The notes under the pieces: generated by a model
What the model was told of the DNA's origin: nothing
The model's database searches: none
The model's input: only the letters and a program-made list of their open reading frames with translations
Program-made: the position numbers and the translations under genes
Shown here: one piece after another, positions 63,157-64,000 of the stretch
How positions within the stretch are numbered: position 1 is the first letter of the stretch
How the letters are laid out: each line of letters begins with the position of its first letter
Assembly: GCA_045105475.1 (NCBI GenBank)
Contig: JBGCDP010000352.1
Span: forward strand, 3,177 to 67,176
Source: WTJY01 sp045105475
GTDB taxonomy: Bacteria; Chloroflexota; Anaerolineae; Promineifilales; Promineifilaceae
Direction of reading: 5' to 3'
DNA: 64,000 bases

Positions 63157-64000
63157 TTACAATCCTGTTTGATATGGATGATCTAACTCGATAATCGTTC
63201 CTACTTTATTTGCTGAGGCCAAAAGGTCAAGTCCAGCTAATAAAGTGGTACGCTGTCCGGCAACATCATGCGGCGCACCTAATGGTCGACCCATTGGGTA
63301 GGGGGTAAGCACTAGGCGAGGCAGTGTCATCGGTTCCATTCGCGGCCGGAATGCGGCGGCCGCAATAATCACAGTAGGAATGCCAGCTTCTTCGAATGCA
63401 CGTGAGATGTGTCCAACGGACACATGGCACACCGGTCAGACGGGTACCAGCACGGCCCCTTCGATTTCCCGTTCTTGAAACATCTTGATCCAACCTGGGA
63501 TGCTCTCTTTTTGCATTCTACGCTGGGCTGTTGCCCCCACAAATGAATAAGCCGGAGAGGCCGCACGGCCGATTGTGCCATCCGCCTCAAACTCACGCAT
63601 GTGATCAAGAGGCAAAGCTACGTTGCGGTCAGCCATCACACTGCGGATATCATATCCGCCATGTCTCGCTTTTAATTTATCAGTCGGGGTATCAAGAGGG
63701 ATTTCTGAGAACTCTGGTGCGGCTTTTAAGAAATCTTGGATACGTTCCGTTGCTTCAGCCTGATCCATATTTTTCACACCAAACGGTTCTGGATCATGCC
63801 TTTCAACAAAGTTACCCGTGGAAGTAATGAGGCCGATGCGCATGTCGCTTACCGGTTTGCTCAGAGGGGTAAAAGGGCCATCATCATACTCAAATGCCCC
63901 CGGCCGACCATAGCCTTTGGTCTGTGCCTGAACCACATGGTCGATCAGACGTGTCGCATCGCCGTCATTGATCGTATCCCCCAGCTTGTTTAATAACTCT
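63157..64000 (-). CDS. GrdB-like selenoprotein B family reductase (in-frame TGA as Sec), 5' partial
   Basis: At least 280 residues; the N-terminus lies beyond the window. TGA at 63436-63438 interrupts an otherwise continuous frame: AVLVPV-U-PVCHVSVGHISRAF, giving a U-x-x-C redox motif. Both sides share the glycine/betaine/sarcosine/D-proline reductase selenoprotein B character: RIGLITSTGNFV and HGGYDIRSVMADRNVALPLD upstream, and EEAGIPTVIIAAAAFRPRME and APHDVAGQR downstream. Relatives are reductases that use Sec to attack C-N bonds. Many aerobic bacteria carry Sec or Cys versions of unknown function. No sel genes in the window. Confidence 0.8.
63407..63425 (-). promoter_or_regulatory. Candidate bacterial SECIS element
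   Basis: Perfect 8-bp stem ATGTGTCC / GGACACAT with loop GTT, starting with G. The loop is 18 nt after the TGA, inside the spacing expected for bacterial SECIS. A GTG/CAC extension below a 2x2 internal loop supports it. Confidence 0.75.

Noticed and set aside
63436..63438. TGA as a plain nonsense mutation or sequencing error
   Set aside because: The U-x-x-C setting, family known to use Sec at this region and correctly spaced hairpin favour Sec; an error remains possible until sel genes are checked.
1..64000. CRISPR arrays, insertion sequences and prophage
   Set aside because: No regular repeat-spacer pattern, transposase, integrase or phage gene found on either strand.

Overview
The window most likely comes from the chromosome of a Chloroflexota bacterium (Anaerolineae-like), probably an aerobic or facultative heterotroph. 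Support comes from a long YYY/DUF2298 membrane protein typical of Chloroflexota and some archaea, Ser/Thr kinases with FHA domains, a small-type SRP RNA, a fused archaeal-type lycopene cyclase, and a 200-residue hypothetical with no family I recognise. G+C looks moderate (about 47 percent by eye). I see no phage, insertion sequence or CRISPR array. Gene density is high, mostly in short operons.

Layout. 1-8 kb: GcvT/DmdA-like protein and 2-oxoglutarate oxygenase (overlapping), a convergent arylsulfotransferase-like propeller, then an Lrp regulator with two MFS transporters and an SDR. This looks like a small-molecule catabolic region. 8-12 kb: a three-gene acyl-CoA carboxylase (carboxyltransferase, biotin carboxylase, biotin carrier). 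12-18 kb: lipoprotein sugar dehydrogenase, CYTH protein, K+ channel, YYY protein, sufE. 18-24 kb (minus): a six-gene carotenoid operon (lycopene cyclase, tocopherol-cyclase-like, cruF, plsY-like, glycosyltransferase, crtI). 24-35 kb: greA, two Ser/Thr kinases, LysM protein, lysA, a 7TM-GAF-HTH protein, ftsH, GNAT, methyltransferase. 35-43 kb: RanBP2-type zinc-finger membrane protein, rhomboid, phosphoribosyltransferase, SRP RNA, rpiA, TauE, sialidase-like, luciferase-like. 43-53 kb: glmS with a glmS ribozyme leader, glycosyltransferase, hydrolase-cNMP fusion, response regulator, GNAT, PLP dehydratase, rpmB, glpK. 53-64 kb: large lipoprotein, EamA, pyrB, pyrF, tRNA-Gly, aminotransferase, two oxidoreductases, a Crp-type regulator, a frameshifted membrane gene, and a GrdB-like selenoprotein running off the window end.

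The strongest unusual signals are four. (1) The palindrome CGGCCG is extremely abundant: about 185 copies by hand count against roughly 11 expected, resembling the cyanobacterial HIP1 highly iterated palindrome. (2) A clear glmS ribozyme lies on the minus strand upstream of glmS, followed by a separate terminator hairpin inside the same leader. (3) The last gene has an in-frame TGA in a U-x-x-C setting with a perfect 8-bp hairpin 18 nt downstream, which fits a bacterial SECIS. (4) Several leaders (greA, phosphoribosyltransferase, rpmB, the Trm112-like gene) contain competing hairpins and terminator-like structures that suggest widespread transcript-level control.
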